Source: Caldilineaceae bacterium (GTDB taxonomy: Bacteria; Chloroflexota; Anaerolineae; Caldilineales; Caldilineaceae). From it: a stretch of 16,820 nucleotides of DNA. The notes beneath the pieces are model-generated. The model ran no database searches. It was not told the DNA's origin and worked only from the letters and a program-made list of their open reading frames with translations. Position 1 is the stretch's first letter. The number at the start of each line of letters is the position of its first letter. The stretch is taken from positions 1-16,820 of the forward strand of contig JAPPKT010000628.1 of the NCBI GenBank assembly GCA_028819675.1. The letters run 5' to 3'. The translations under genes were made by a program, and so were the position numbers. Of this stretch, positions 16,366-16,820 are shown in pieces.

Positions 16366-16820
16366 TCATGCCTCATACAGATAGCAGGCCACAGTATGAT
16401 CGCCTTCAACCTGGATGAGCGGCGGCTGCCTTTCAAGGCAGACGTCCATCCCGTGCGGGCAGCGCGGGTAGAACCGGCAGCCGTCGGCTGTCCCCTCCAC
16501 GCCCTGCATGCGCATCGTCTCCTCCGCCGGCAATCTGATATCCGTGTCCCACTTGACCTTCGGGTCCGGCACGGGGATCGAATTGATCAGCTCCTGCACG
16601 TACGGGTGCTGCGGGTTCTCAATGATCCGGCCGGTATCCCCCGTCTCCGCGGTGATCCCCTGGAACAGAACGATCATATTGTCGCCGATCTGGTACGCCG
16701 TCGACAGGTCGTGCGTGATGTACAAAAAGGAGATCCCGTGCTCGTCGCGCAGCCGCAGCATGATATCCAGGATCATCGCCCGCAGCGAAGCGTCCACCGC
16801 CGAAACCGGCTCGTCCGCCA
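16366..16820 (-). CDS. Oligopeptide/dipeptide ABC transporter ATP-binding protein, C-terminal part
   Basis: The gene runs off the right edge; about 151 C-terminal residues are seen. The first visible residues read ADEPVSAVDASLR, which is the end of Walker B plus the D-loop, followed by the H-loop YITHD. Then comes the oligopeptide/dipeptide transporter C-terminal domain: NPQHPYVQELINSIPVPDP and GCRFYPRCPHGMDVC, with a last Cys in HTVACYLYEA. The Cys pattern is the one that binds a [4Fe-4S] cluster in structurally studied DppD proteins; whether a cluster is present here is inference. The protein powers import of peptides, or of other solutes such as sugars or nickel, and sits on the cytoplasmic side of the membrane. 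The valine in SAVDAS is encoded by GTG but is not a start. Permease and binding-protein genes are probably outside the window. Confidence 0.92.
   Translation of the reverse strand, partial: ADEPVSAVDASLRAMILDIMLRLRDEHGISFLYITHDLSTAYQIGDNMIVLFQGITAETGDTGRIIENPQHPYVQELINSIPVPDPKVKWDTDIRLPAEETMRMQGVEGTADGCRFYPRCPHGMDVCLERQPPLIQVEGDHTVACYLYEA

Overview
This is a GC-rich bacterial chromosomal segment with closely packed genes. Gene content and style suggest a Chloroflexota (Anaerolineae-like) bacterium: an archaeal-type phosphoglycerate mutase, a very large caspase-family protein, a YfbK-like von Willebrand lipoprotein, a small ribbon-helix-helix-like/DUF5678-like protein and an Opp/Dpp-type ABC ATPase. 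This placement is inferred from the families, not from a marker gene. No rRNA, tRNA, CRISPR array, transposase or phage gene was seen.

Layout. Positions 1-4782 are read on the + strand: the 3' end of a multi-pass membrane protein, an acetyl-CoA-synthetase-like acyl-CoA ligase (start 893), and an Uup-like ABC-F ATPase whose ATG overlaps the ligase stop codon. From 4827 to the right edge everything is on the - strand. In transcription order (right to left) this is: the C-terminal part of an oligopeptide/dipeptide ABC ATPase, an Hsp20 small heat-shock protein, ApgM phosphoglycerate mutase, a zinc sirtuin, RmuC, a DUF899-like thioredoxin-fold protein, a vWA/YfbK lipoprotein, a small antitoxin-like protein, and a 1192-residue protein with an N-terminal metacaspase-type protease and a C-terminal alpha/beta hydrolase. 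The two blocks converge at 4783-4826.

How the genes may work together. ligase-abcF is a translationally coupled pair. rmuC and the DUF899-like gene are coupled by a 10-base gap, with the second gene's Shine-Dalgarno at the end of rmuC. apgM and the sirtuin are adjacent on one strand, separated by a heptamer tandem repeat. The others look like single transcription units. The most interesting locus is 4827-10997: caspase-hydrolase fusion, antitoxin-like protein and vWA lipoprotein on one strand, flanked by unusually AT-rich non-coding DNA. The fusion keeps apparent catalytic residues of both enzymes (His93/Cys156; Ser1006/Asp1146/His1173), joined through an Arg/Gly-rich linker. It is a candidate stress, defence or cell-death effector, but no function is proven from sequence.

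Start codons were reassigned where Shine-Dalgarno spacing gave a clear answer (caspase 8405, vWA 10997, apgM 15415, hsp20 16164). + strand genes favour C-ending codons and - strand genes favour G-ending codons, which indicates a strand-wide C-over-G skew on the given strand.
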